Shown piece after piece: positions 37,113 to 48,028 of a stretch of 64,000 nt of DNA (position 1 is its first letter; each line of letters starts with the position of its first letter). A program made the position numbers and the translations under genes. Origin of the DNA: Oryza sativa Japonica Group. Its lineage: Eukaryota; Streptophyta; Magnoliopsida; Poales; Poaceae. The notes beneath the pieces are model-generated. The model was not told where the DNA came from. It searched no databases and saw nothing but the letters and a program-made list of their open reading frames with translations. The stretch covers positions 24,007,501 through 24,071,500 of the forward strand of contig NC_089041.1 of the NCBI RefSeq assembly GCF_034140825.1, in the 5' to 3' direction.

Positions 37113-40100
37113 TCACTGCCCTCTGCTGATCTGGCAGGCCTGCCTGAGAGGCACCGGCGGGTCGGAGAGCTTGCCGCCGGCGATCTGGTCGAACACGAAC
37201 TTGTTCGCCGCCTCGGTGAAGTGCACGCCGTCCCAGCTCACCCGCTTCAGCGGGTCGTCGCACGACTTCCCCGCCACCACCCACGTCCCGTTCACCTTCA
37301 CCTTCCCGCCGCACCCGACCCTGTCGTCGAAGTTGTACCTCCCGCCGCCGTAGCCGCAGCACGTCAGCATCGGGTCATCCATCCCTGCAGCCACAACACA
37401 ACACATCACGCCAATGGCACGGGGGGGATTGCACGAGCTCGCTAGGCACAACTAGCTAAGCTTTACCGAGCTTCTTGGCGTCGCTGATCAGCTTGTACTT
37501 GGCGGAGTAGACGTCGACGTAGGTGAACGCGGCGTCGGCGTGGGTCTTCCGGAGGTGGCCCACGGTTTCCTTCAGCCTCTGGTTGAAGAGCTGGGCGACC
37601 TCGTTGTAGGCGACGGAGCAGCCGGACCCGTCCTTGACGACGGCGAGGTCGGGGCGGTGCACCATGGCGTAAGGCAGGCAGCCGATCGGCCCCGTGTTGT
37701 GAATCCAGAAGTACCTTCCTCCGAGACCGTACACATTCTGCAGGTTACCAATCAGCTCATGTATATGGGTGTGTTTAGTTACAAAGTTTTTTTTTCCAAA
37801 CTTCCAACTTTGCATCACATTAAACCTTTCATACGCACATAACTTTTCAGTCACACCGTCTCCAATTTCAACCAAATTCTAAACTTTGGGCCAATCTAAA
37901 CACAATCATATGTGTAGAGTTCCATATTTCAGTTCGAAATTTTCTTTTTGGCAACTTCGGTCCCCCGATAGGAAACTATTTTAGAAAAATATTCAAATTA
38001 TTTCAGACTAGAATATTCTGAAATTTCTGCAATTTCAAAAAATTAGGATCGATCGGTACCCCTGTTTTTTTTTCTTTCTGCAATATAGAACCCTGCATGT
38101 ATGTGCTACACTACTGCTGTTATTAGCGGAGAAGAATAATTTGGTGTTCTTTTGAGTTTTGAAGAAAATAGTAGGAGTATTGTACAATCTCTGTACCTGG
38201 ATTATGTTCGTGAGCCTTTCCATTAGATCAGGGATGTAAGCTATGACTTGTTCAGAGGTCATGTTTATGAAGAAGCCTGTGGTAATGTCATTCTGGCCGA
38301 TATCGAATGTGTAGAGCGCCTGAGAGAAGTATTCAGCCTTGGGTAGGAGCTCCCTGTAGATTCCACCTATGTGAAGAAATGGAGCGAAACAGAACGTGAT
38401 TGTTGGGTTCAACGTGGTACTGAATTACTGACAGAAATGGATTTTTTGGTTTTCTTGTCACCTTTGTTGTTATAGACGAACTGGCTTCTGTTGATGAACT
38501 GTTCAAACTCCCAGGACTGCACGTCCAAGGAAATGGGGCTGAAACCAGAGAGGAACAAAGATGTGTTCTGCCTTCTGATTGACGACCCGGCCGTTGCAAA
38601 GTTAGCACCTTGTGTGAAGTTACTTCCTATCGAGTTGAGGTACGCACTGAGGTAAGGCAGTCCCAGGCTTTCAGCTGCAGCATCAGAGAGCAAGAGTGTG
38701 TGTTTACACAGTAAGAATCTGCATTTGATCGTTCAAATAGCAGTAATCTCGTTGCATTTGATGATTTCCGAAGAGTGTGAGTTGAAGCCTGAAGCTTTTA
38801 CAACCAGCACCAAAGCTATAGCACGGACTGCCATGCATCACAAAGTTAAGGTACATGGCGAATGGTTCAAATAAGTTTCACATGCGTCTCTGTCAGTGGT
38901 GTTGGTGACGACAAGAACCCGAGTTCAGAGCCATGTGCAAATGGTTACTACTCCAGTTCATGGTTTCTACTGCTGTGTACTACTCAACTATTCTTGCGGT
39001 CCTCTCCCAATTAGCCAGGACAACTTTATGCTAATGCCACCACTTTATACCAGAATGCTTCAACTGCAATCAGAATTTATAAAGCAAAACTTCCACAATC
39101 TGCAGCGAATATTGCATAGCATGGCATATATGATAAGCTCATGGCTGTTTTGTCTCCCAGTTTTTCTGGCCAGCGACCACTAAAACTTTCTAAAAGACCC
39201 CTTAGGGCCACCAAACTACTATCTTAAGGTAATGTTTCTTTCTGTCTCTCGTATCAAAAGCTAAATAAAGGAGGAGTATCTGATATATTCCCCAGCTGCA
39301 ATGCAACATCCTCTCTACAAAATCTCCCCGCGAGGATCGCATGGCTGATAGCAGTGGCGTGACCGTATCTAGAGATGCTTTGCCGCGAGTTACTGGCCGG
39401 CCTTTCGTCGGATTGTGGGGAATATATCGAGATCGTGTCGGCGCTCGGCAGCAACTTGTTGCAGTAACAATAATACCGTGTAATCGATGCCATCGTTGGC
39501 ACGGACACACGGGCCGCTCGTCAATAATTATGGCCATGGTTGGGTTGGTTCTTTTTTTTTAGAACTGTTGGGTTGGGTCTTGGCTGGTTGTAGCCAGCTT
39601 GCCGGATATCACAGCACTAGCAATCAATCAGTACGTGAAAATGGTAGACCTTCTCTTTCTTTTGCGGACATTTGTTCTAAAGCAATCGAGCAACCTGTTC
39701 AGACGTTCGTTTTTACTTTTAATTTGGGCTTAACCATTGCGAGACACTAAAACACTCGAGCAGCAAACGCTGAAACATCTCGTGTCTGCAACCTACACAT
39801 GGAACGAATTAAAGCTGATATTTATTGGTTCAGAGTGGGAGTAGGTTTCAGTTCGATCAAGTATATGCAGTCAAGGCTCAAGGGCCCTACGTGCAGTCGT
39901 GCGGAAGAAGAGGCAGTGAAAAGTTGATAATAGAAAGAACGAGAGAAGGTTAATTAGCTGATTAAGACGTGCAGGGGAAAGAAAAAGACTCTGGTTGCAG
40001 TGATTCAGAGACGTACGTACCGATGAAGTCGATGACGAGGCGGCCGTCGCAGTAGCGGCCGACGGGCATGCCGAAGAAGGTCCTGCCGTTGGGCGGCGGC

Positions 40101-40270
40101 GCGGCGCCGAAGGTGGCCGACAGCCCGCCCGTGTCGGAGTTGGAGTCGCCGAAGTTGAACACGGCCGGGAAGCGGCAGTCCGCGCCGGCGGCCACTGAGA
40201 CCTGCGACACCAGCACCAGCACGGCGACGGTCGCCACCACCACCGCGGCTGCGTACGGAGGAGGCGCCAT
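37113..40270 (-). CDS. GDSL esterase/lipase, secreted (tandem copy 2)
   Basis: Five exons on the minus strand: 40270-40021, 38674-38462, 38366-38197, 37737-37467, 37384-37113; 391 aa, GT-AG borders and matching phases. Signal peptide MAPPPYAAAVVVATVAVLVL with SQVSVAAGA after it. Catalytic blocks are intact: FNFGDSNSDTGG, GANFATA, YTFDIGQND, SWDGVHFTEAAN. Exons 2, 3 and 4 have exactly the lengths of copy 1 (213, 170, 271 bp) and the same intron phases, showing tandem duplication. A MITE sits in intron 3, and intron 1 is long (1346 bp). Role: ester hydrolysis in the secretory pathway or wall; substrate unknown. The two copies differ mostly in the signal peptide, the loop after block I, and the C-terminus (here CQISRGQ). 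Confidence 0.93.
37770..37904. mobile_element. Short MITE in GDSL copy 2 intron 3
   Basis: Ends are TGTGTTTAGTT and the inverse AATCTAAACACA. The interior (CCAAACTTCCAACTTT, CACACCGTCTCCAATTTCAA) is the text of a very common small rice MITE. About 135 bp, no coding capacity, not present at this place in copy 1. Confidence 0.75.
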
Positions 40271-41096
40271 TACCCCCCCACCACGCCTCGTTCGCGCGCG
40301 CGGGGCACTGCGAGCGAGAGCGACGACGAGCAGAGCAGCGTGGGCGGAAGACGAGGCGGAGCTTAGCAGCAGTGGCGTTGGCGTGGCAGTGGGCGGAAAT
40401 GGCGAATGGAGATGGATGGTTGTGGATCTGCGGATAGAGATAGGCGGGAGGCGGGACCGCGCGCGTGCGGGAGAGAACGGTGGGAGACCCCAAACGCGAC
40501 GCGGTGCCGTGGACGACAGCGATGGGAGGGGGAGGGCGCGGTGGGATGGCCGGATGGGTCACACTGACTGACGAGATGGCCGTGGTGTGGTATGGTGTGG
40601 TGTGGTGGTGCGCGGGCGTGGGCGCGGGTCGCGAGCGATGGTGGAGTGGAGCACAGCGCACGGTGTGCCGGCCCGGTGGCGCGGCGCACGGGACGTTGGA
40701 TTTTTGTTGCTGTGGGTTCGTGGGAGCCGCGTCCATGACGCCGCGCTGCCTCGTCGCGCGCGCCCGGTGGTGGATTCGCGTCGCGTCGCGCCGCACCGCA
40801 CGCGACCACGAGCCGTAACGGAGATTTTTCTTTGCTCTACGTGACGCTTTGGAGGCGGCGGTGGAGTGGCGATCGGCCTATGTTACATACATACGCGATC
40901 TAGGCAAAGCGTGAACCGGGCGCGCGTGTACATCAATGACGGTACGTGAAGTAGAAAGCAGGGAAGCATGGCCCACGTGGAGGGAACAGATGGGTTTGTT
41001 TTGCTAGAGTGGAGCACATCATTGGGCTCAAATAGTAGTGTGATGTATGCCTGTATGAGCCTTATCTCTCGGTCACTTGGTGTCTGGATAGTGGGT
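40271..41096. other. Upstream region of GDSL copy 2
   Basis: GC-rich to about 40860, with long open frames on both strands that have no conserved motif and look like composition artefacts. Presumed promoter and 5' UTR of the minus-strand gene. No separate gene is supported. Confidence 0.45.
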
Positions 41097-42924
41097 GGAA
41101 TAAGTTCACCAGAGATCCCTCAACTTAATATTGAGATTTTTTGAGGTCCCTTAACCATAAAACCAGAAATATATACCCCTAAACTCACTCAAACTGTTCA
41201 AAGGAGGTCCCATGACAGTATCGACTACCCGGTTTTGCTGACATGGCATCCTAGTCAGCAAAAAATAAAAAATAAATATGTGGGACCCACATGTAAGTGA
41301 GAAAAAACGTGGGGTCAACAATCCTAGTCAGCAATCTCCTTCTCTTTTTCTTTTTTCTCTTCTTCTCTTTCAGTAGCGGTGCGCGGTCGGAGGTAGGCGG
41401 AGCGGCAGCAGCAGGCGAGCGGTGGCTCCGGGCTCGGGAGGTGGACGCATACCGCTCTCAACACTGATCCGGTCAAATCCAGAAGCGGATGCAGCTTCCG
41501 CCGGTGATGCCGATGTGAAGCCATCATCATTCTCCGGCGATTTGGGGTTCCCCTCACCATTCACCATGGTGGTGATCATGCTCTCCCTTATGATAGAGGC
41601 GTCATCATCACATCCCCTATCGACGTCACATCCTTCTGCGATCGCACCGCTCTCCGGCTTGCCGTCCTCATCTGCGTCGGAATTGATGCGGCTTGACGAC
41701 GGAGTGGAGGTAATGGAGCGTGGCGGCCACGTCGCGAGCGACGGCAAGGCAGCGGGGCCACTCCACCACGAGCTCCGAGCAGCGCCACCCCAGCAGCGCG
41801 TCCTGCAGCGACCCATTGGGTATGCGGTCGTACGCTAGCATCATCCGCCGCGGCCGCCCCTCGCCCCGCGCCGCGGACGACATCGAGTACGTGAACGGAA
41901 GCAGTATGGAGTCCCGCCCCTTCCCACCCGGCTTGGCGGCGGCGGCGGGGACAGGAGGAGATCCCGGTGCGGAGGACAACGCGAGAAGGTGGGACGCGAC
42001 GGCGAACTCGTTGTGGAACTCCCGCTCCCCCTGCAGCGAACCAGCGGCATCCCAGCAACCCAATCCAACGGGACGCACCGGTTGCTTCTTGAGCAGTTAC
42101 CCAAAGAGGAGGACCTGCTCGACCGTCGTTTCGTGCTACGGGAGGCCCGCCTCGATGGCGCTTGCAAGGAGATTGTGTTCCTCTAATGCATCTTATTAGC
42201 CTTCCATGCGCACCCATCCTCGTCCTCTTCCACTCCGCGGTCACGTATTGTGAGGCGACGATGTGCCGACGCTCCTAGATCCCATGCCTCGTGTCACTAG
42301 TCTCGTTGTTGGTCATGCTTTGGGTGTTGCGGTACAAGGAGATCGAGATAGAGGGTCTCTCCACCAAATTGATGGGCCGGTGGCCGGTTCCCTCACCATC
42401 AGCATCCGCCTCCTCCTAATCTCAGCCTCCCGGTCCTATCCCCTACCGTGAAGCTTATGGTGTTGATGCTTCGCTGCTTGCTGCCTCATATCCCCTCTCT
42501 CCCCATGCCATGGTGGCAATCGAGGAGGCCATAGGGGGAGTGAGGAGGCCCAGGTGAGAAGCTCCTCGTCGCCTTGCCGACCACCGCTTTCACCTTCCTG
42601 TCGAGGAGCTAGTAAGCTCGAGCTCATCGGCCACTACTATTGATGATGTCCATGTTGAGATAAATAGGAAAAGTAGAGAAAGGGAAGAGATGGAAGAAGG
42701 GATGAATGTTCCACTGACACGTGGGGCTATTGTAATTTTTTTATTTATTTTGGTAGGAGTGCCACGTTGATGCCACATTAGCTAAAACCGGACATAATAA
42801 TGTTTTGGGATCTCAAGTGCACCAGTATTGTAAGCTGAGACAAACACTATATCTGGTATAATACGGTTCAAGGATGCAATTTAAACTCGACATAAAAATG
42901 AGGGATAAGAAGTGAATTTATTCC
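41097..42924. mobile_element. DNA transposon carrying receptor-kinase fragments (Pack-type)
   Basis: Inverted ends GGAATAAGTTCACC...CCCTCAA (left) and, read inverted, GGAATAAATTCACT...CCCTCA (right) bound 1828 bp. The subterminal text (ACCCCTAAACTC, TGGGACCCACATG) fits a common rice family; one end of a relative lies at 20713-21151. I found no target duplication next to the ends, so the superfamily stays open (Mutator-like or hAT-like). The GC-rich middle (about 41400-42170) is unlike the ends and contains kinase pieces on the minus strand. Confidence 0.65.
41400..42170 (-). pseudogene. Captured receptor-like kinase fragments
   Basis: On the minus strand, SLQGEREFHNEFAVASHLLA, then RRMMLAYDRIPNGSLQDALL, and RCLAVARDVAATLHYLHSVV correspond to kinase subdomains from the alphaC region to just before the catalytic loop of plant receptor-like kinases (the At4g25390/At5g51770 type is my best guess). 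In another frame nearby, NGEGNPKSPENDDGFTSASP and FDRISVESG resemble the linker after the kinase core. The catalytic HRD and DFG motifs are absent, frames change along the stretch, and no intact product is possible. The pieces are host-gene sequence inside a transposon. Confidence 0.6.
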
Positions 42925-43647
42925 GCATGTATTTGTATATGGACCAAAATTTTGGCCCATTAAAACGTGGCCTCATGAGGCATACGAGCGACGTGGATAC
43001 ACATGGCAATCTCCAGCTTTACTGTGGTGGATCGCTCTCTTGGTTAGTAGATTTGAAATGTCCAGAAAAAAAAATTACTAGTGCGAATGCGATTTTAGAG
43101 CATCGGATCAAAACGGCTATGCGTTATTTGGGTGGACATCTGCACCGCGATTTCCGCAACGGCCGCCTCCTCCTTCTCCGCCTCCACCCTCTACTGCTTC
43201 GCTAGTAGCTTCTCTGTCTGAGGATCTGCAAGAAGCTATCAGCAACCGCGCTGGTAGGGAGATCATGATTGTGATCTGCGGTCTTACCAAGTTACAAGAT
43301 GTTGCGAAGGTCTAGAGGATGCTGCATGAGAAGATAAGAGAAGATAGATGGGTTGGACAGTAGAGGACACAAATATCAAAGTCCTCGATGATGCAACAGA
43401 TCGATGTCTGAGTCTTATGGTTTTAGGTCGTTCATTCAGTTATGTGATGTTCCAATCGAATCAAGGAAGGTACTGGAACTACATGTGTTTGGCAAGTTGC
43501 GAAGAGAGAGTAAGGTGCCTGGACTATGGGAATTGGTTGGTGTAGATGAGGCCATGGCCATCGCAATGGAGGGTCAGTCCATTCTCAGAGAATTGGATCT
43601 ATCGGATGAACAACCATTGGATTCTGACAATGATTGGGGGGGTGTCT
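42925..43647 (+). pseudogene. Decayed coding-like stretch of unknown family
   Basis: Several short plus-strand frames read like protein (LRRESKVPGLWELVGVDEAM, then EGQSILRELDLSDEQPLDSD), leading into the Asp-rich repeats that follow. The frame is not continuous. I do not recognise the family. Whether it came from a host gene or from a mobile element is open. Confidence 0.3.
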
Positions 43648-43846
43648 GAAGAAGCACCTGATGATTATGACAGCCTGAGTGAGGATGCACCTGATGATTA
43701 TGACAGCCCGAGTGAGGATGCACCTGATGGTTACGACAGCCTGAGTGAGGATGCAGCGAATGGTTACGACAGCCTGAGTGACGATGCACCTGATGGTTAC
43801 GACAATCCGAGTGAAAGATGCACCTTATGGTTACGACAACCTGAGT
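43648..43846 (+). repeat. 33-bp tandem repeat coding for an Asp-rich 11-residue unit
   Basis: Six units of about 33 bp. The translated unit is EDAPDGYDSLS with variants EDAPDDYDSLS, EDAPDDYDSPS, EDAANGYDSLS and DDAPDGYDNPS. The period is a multiple of three, and differences between units are mostly single substitutions, as expected for a repeat that expanded in a coding context. A plus-strand frame with EEVIKDVQVEPAFVSKALTS, then LEEAVLMKSRINNLKELIQK continues after it to 44005. The region as a whole looks broken in about two places. Confidence 0.8.
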
Positions 43847-44024
43847 GAAGAAGTAATCAAGGATGTGCAAGTTGAGCCGGCATTTGTATCCAAGGCTTTG
43901 ACCTCATTAGAAGAAGCGGTCCTTATGAAGAGCAGAATCAACAACCTGAAAGAGCTTATCCAGAAAATGATCAATGGACCCATTCGTTTTCCACAAAAAA
44001 GTTAGGAAGCAATCCACATGATGA

Positions 44025-44310
44025 ACATAATGGAATCAACAATATGAAAGATCCCATTCCCCTCTCTCTCGATCAATAGAATAAACAATATGAAAGACCC
44101 CCCTCTCGATGAGCAGCAATATGAAATATCCCCTTTTTGATAAACAGAACATAATCAACAATCTGAAAGATCCCATCCCCACTCCCTCTTGATGAATGGA
44201 ATCAACAATCTGAAAGACCCCCCCCTCACGATGAGTAGCAATATGAAAGATCCCCTCCTTGATGAACATGACATAATTAACAATCTGAAAGATCCCCCTT
44301 ACAGAATCAA
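44025..44310. repeat. Tandem repeats of about 120 bp
   Basis: Two and a bit copies of a unit built on AACATAAT...CAACAATCTGAAAGATC, then CCCTC..GATGA and AGCAATATGAAA. Copies start near 44025, 44148 and 44268. Each unit holds three AATATGAAAGA/AATCTGAAAGA sub-motifs, so there is also a shorter internal period of about 40 bp. Confidence 0.75.
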
Positions 44311-44685
44311 CAATTTAAGAAAAATAAAACTGTAACGATTTGTTATTTTCACCTTTACACTTCTTACATTTTATAACCTTTTTTTTTGACTATGAGACTG
44401 ACCTTGCTCAATTGCAATGATGATGCAATGATATGAGATGTAGTAGCATAAATAAAAGAAATGTTATCTAGGATACAATGCTCTGGAGTGGATATATTGC
44501 AAGGATATCTTCAAACCAATTGTAAGAAATATTGTACATGATAGCTCAAGGGGATACAATGTTTGTCTTGTCGACCCCGATTTTGGAAATCGGAGATCTT
44601 CTGTGTTTATCAGTACCAATCTCTGGATCAGAAGTTGGTACACACATACATAGTTGAATCACAACACATCACGAATGCTTTTTTT
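44311..44685. other. Intergenic AT-rich DNA
   Basis: No gene or clear element seen. Confidence 0.4.
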
Positions 44686-44990
44686 TTGATAACAAAGAGG
44701 CAGAAGCCTCAGATTTACCAAGGAAGAACTGGGTGAACAACCAGTTTTACATAAAAGCCCCTAAAGATGGGCAAATTACACTGGAGGATACACTTATGCA
44801 GTGAAGGACAAAATAAAGTTTGAAAAAAGCCATCAGGTCCTGCACAACAAACTGCTCACAACAGAGATGAAGAAGACGATGCTCCAGGCAACGGCGGGTA
44901 CTGAGCGCTCACGATAGGTTGCAGAAGATTGAACCATGGCATAAACCCAGTTGGGGCCTCACAAAGGAGGTTAAAGCCTTGGTTTTTCAC
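44686..44990 (-). mobile_element. Possible retroposon (LINE/SINE) 3' end
   Basis: Read on the minus strand, the sequence ends with TCTTTGTTATC followed by a poly-A run (the T run at 44680-44688 on the plus strand). The text GGCTTCTGCCTCTTTGTTAT before an A tail resembles the 3' ends of plant LINEs. No reverse-transcriptase frame is visible. Confidence 0.35.
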
Positions 44991-45200
44991 ATACAAATAC
45001 AACCATATCTTAAATGCTTATATTAGGGCCAGCCATGCCAACAACTATCAGAGAACAACAGCGGAAGATAAAATAATACAAGTGCCCAATTACCATGCCA
45101 CAAGCAGTCGACTGGGAACAAGACCTAGAACGGAATTACACTACGATCATCTTGTTAGGTATGCAAGCGCACTGACAAGGGTTTCTCTTCAAGCACTATG

Positions 45201-45201
<1 letters not shown>

Positions 45202-45259
<58 letters not shown>
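45202..45259. repeat. (TA)n microsatellite
   Basis: About 29 uninterrupted TA units. Confidence 0.97.
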
Positions 45260-45262
<3 letters not shown>

Positions 45263-45619
45263 ACATTGAGTACAAAAGTACTCAGCAATTCACCACACAA
45301 AATGCAACAATGTACAAGATAATACAAGGAGTGGCTATGGTTATTTTGCATAAAGCTAAGTTCACAAATATCATTTCACAAACCTAAAACTTAGCATTGA
45401 CTACTCATTCAGTTTCACATGGGTTATAAGGAAACACAACGTCGTCTTCTTGCAGTTACCACTTGCTAACTGATGTGTTTGACATTGTGCTTCTATTTCG
45501 ACATATAGATGACCTTTTGTTGTCTTCTCCAGGGTGATATATGTGGTCATTACATTACTTATCAGATTAGTTAGGTTCAGTTTAATGGTAACATGTCGTG
45601 TTTATGTATCTCTTTAGTA

Positions 45620-45847
45620 CTCCCTCCGTTTCGAAATATAAGAAGTTTTAGGGTTGGACACAGTTATTAAGAAAGTAGGTAGAAGTGAGTGGTGGAGGGT
45701 TGTGATTGGATGAGTAATGGAGGTAGGTGGAAAAAATGAATGGTTGAGGGTTGTGATTGGTTGGGAAGAGAATGTTGGTAGAGAAGTTGCTATATTTTGG
45801 AACGAATTCTGAGGGCTAAAAGTTGTTATATTTTGGGACGGATGGAG
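45620..45847. mobile_element. Stowaway MITE
   Basis: 228 bp starting CTCCCTCCGTTTCGAAATAT and ending with the inverse (TATATTTTGGGACGGATGGAG), flanked by TA on both sides (45618-45619 and 45848-45849). These are the textbook ends and target site of rice Stowaway elements (Tc1/Mariner-type). No coding capacity. Confidence 0.85.
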
Positions 45848-46229
45848 TAATATTAATCTCCTTTTTCTTAATATTGAAGGATTACTAGCCAAGTTTGCGC
45901 CTTTGCGGTGCTACTTAACATTGATGCAACACAGTTGATTTGATCCTGTTCCGCTAGTGGCAGACGGTAGTTTAACCATTCGGTGCGTGTGTTTAATTGC
46001 TGAGGTGTACAGATGTATAATATACCAAAACTATTTTTTCCCATCTAAGTTTTTTCTACTTTCAAATGTGTACTAAAGCAAACTTGCATACAACATTCTG
46101 TGCATACGTGTTAATGGTAATTAGTACTCAGCACGTGTCTTCAACATGTTATAGCAATCATGCTTAATTCCACGTTTAATTTGTAATTTTTTGGAGCCAG
46201 TTTGCGCAGTTATGTTTATTCTTTGTTCA

Positions 46230-47600
46230 TTGGCATCATAGACCAGCGCAACGCAGGTCCAAAGATTAATGAGATGCGGACGTGTCAGTCAGTTTGATCC
46301 TGCAACTGACAAGATATGTAAACAGCAGATCAAAACAGCCGATCGGCTGACAAGCCGATGGAGTAGTTCCAGCCAGTAGCCAATAATAGCCGATGTCGAT
46401 ACTAGCCGATAGCGATAGGGTTTAAGCAATCGGCTATATGTCCAATGTAGATAACGATATAAAGGCAATCAGCTGATGATGATGCAATAAAATAACAATA
46501 TAATCTAGTATAAACCAATCGACTAGCAATGATATGATAAATAAGCATCGATCCGAAGGTTAAAGCACACATCGGCTGGAGGTCCGATGTCATGAAATCC
46601 ACAAGATTAGATTAAACAGTTAAACCTTTGTTGTCATCGGCGAAATCCAGCTTATATGTATGTGCAATCCTTATGAGCCAATACAACGTCCTGATAACTC
46701 ACCGGCTGAAACCCCGATGAAACCCTTATTGGCAATCAAGAAGCAGGCTAGAGATTATGGTTCTAAGAACGACTTAGTAGATCAAACTTAACTGATGCAG
46801 CACTAAGTATGAAAAGAAACATAATATCTAGACAATCAAGCTGTTGACTGATTTTTAGGGTGGTAGATGTCTGAGCTAATCTAATCTAGCAACGCGATTT
46901 AGTCGATATCGGTAGAAACCCTAAAACGAGAAGCAGCCGATAGAGCTAAATTGATATGCTAGGACTAGATTAATAGAGACATATGATAAATAGGTAGGCA
47001 AATATATCATCCAAACCAGAGCAATCCAAGAGGTCGAATGTACTGATGCAGCTTTGAATGACGCTGATGTAGATGAGACAATTGCCTGGGCCGACGGAAC
47101 ATTGGACTTATCCCTTCGCCGGAGATCGAAGACGATGCAGCCCCGCGTCGGGTGCCAAGTTCCACAGAAACGTAAAAAACAAAAGTAGAAGTAAAAAGGG
47201 TGGCGATGCGCCGAATTGTATTGATCGTAGATTGATAGATTACAATGACCCCGGGTATACATATTTATACCTATAGGGAGATACTAGTCCTTGTCGGACA
47301 AGAAAGAAACTAAAAAGGAAAAGATAAAGTCCTTATCAGACACTAAACATACTTTCCTAAAGATAAAAGGAAACTAACAAACTATACCTAATTAATAGAT
47401 AACTGTCATGTCGTATCCTTCTTGAACTCGAACTCTTCTAGATAAGCTTCCTTTGATTGATCCGACTCCACCAAGAACACGACATCGTGGCGACTTGACT
47501 CCCATCGGCTGATTCTAGAACTTTGAAGCCGATACTGACTCTAAACCGATGGTAACTTTGGGCTTACCAAACATAGGTGATATATAGCTCGAAGCATTAT
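46230..47600. repeat. LTR-retroelement-like repeat, borders uncertain
   Basis: Many GCCGAT/ATCGGC motifs (for example CAGCCGATCGGCTGACAAGC) and the phrase TCGGGTGCCAAGTTCCACAG mark a dispersed rice repeat that I take to be derived from an LTR element. No coding region and no clean ends were found. A fossil. Confidence 0.35.
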
Positions 47601-47810
47601 CTTTTTTGATAAAACCGTTTACACATGTGTTTTTTTTAAGATATTGGCTACTTAAGATAATCTTAAATTTTACCGATAAAGTATGTCTCTAGGGTCTTTG
47701 ATGAAACTGTTTACACGCGTGTTTGTTTGAGTGAAGACATTGCTATTCAAATAATCGCCAGTTCTATCGACATCGTGCAATCAACCTCTGGCTCCACGCT
47801 TTATAGTCTA

Positions 47811-47951
47811 CTCCCTCCATTCTAAAAATAATCACTTATCCAATTTCGTTGATTCTTTTTGGATAAAGGGAGCAGGACTCAGGTCCATTCTAAAAAGAGT
47901 CACTTATCCAATTTCGTTGATTCTTTTTGGATGAAGGGAGCAGTACTTAGG
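47811..47951. repeat. MITE-like unit with an internal 68-bp duplication
   Basis: CTCCCTCCATTCTAAAAATA opens a unit whose block CACTTATCCAATTTCGTTGA with flanks occurs twice, at a 68-bp spacing (47817 and 47885). The start resembles a Stowaway end. Confidence 0.7.
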
Positions 47952-48028
47952 CTGAGTTCTTTTGTTCACTTTCTCAACTCAACTCTCTCATTTTCTGTAC
48001 GCACGCCTTTTAAACTGTTAAATGGTAC

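Noticed and set aside
40005-40844. Frames up to 263 codons in the 5' flank of GDSL copy 2
   Set aside because: Composition artefacts of GC-rich upstream DNA; the longest runs out of phase across exon 1 of the GDSL gene.
45882-45925. Possible third Helitron 3' end (ACTAG followed by GCGCCTTTGCGG)
   Set aside because: The hairpin is weak and no matching 5' end was found.
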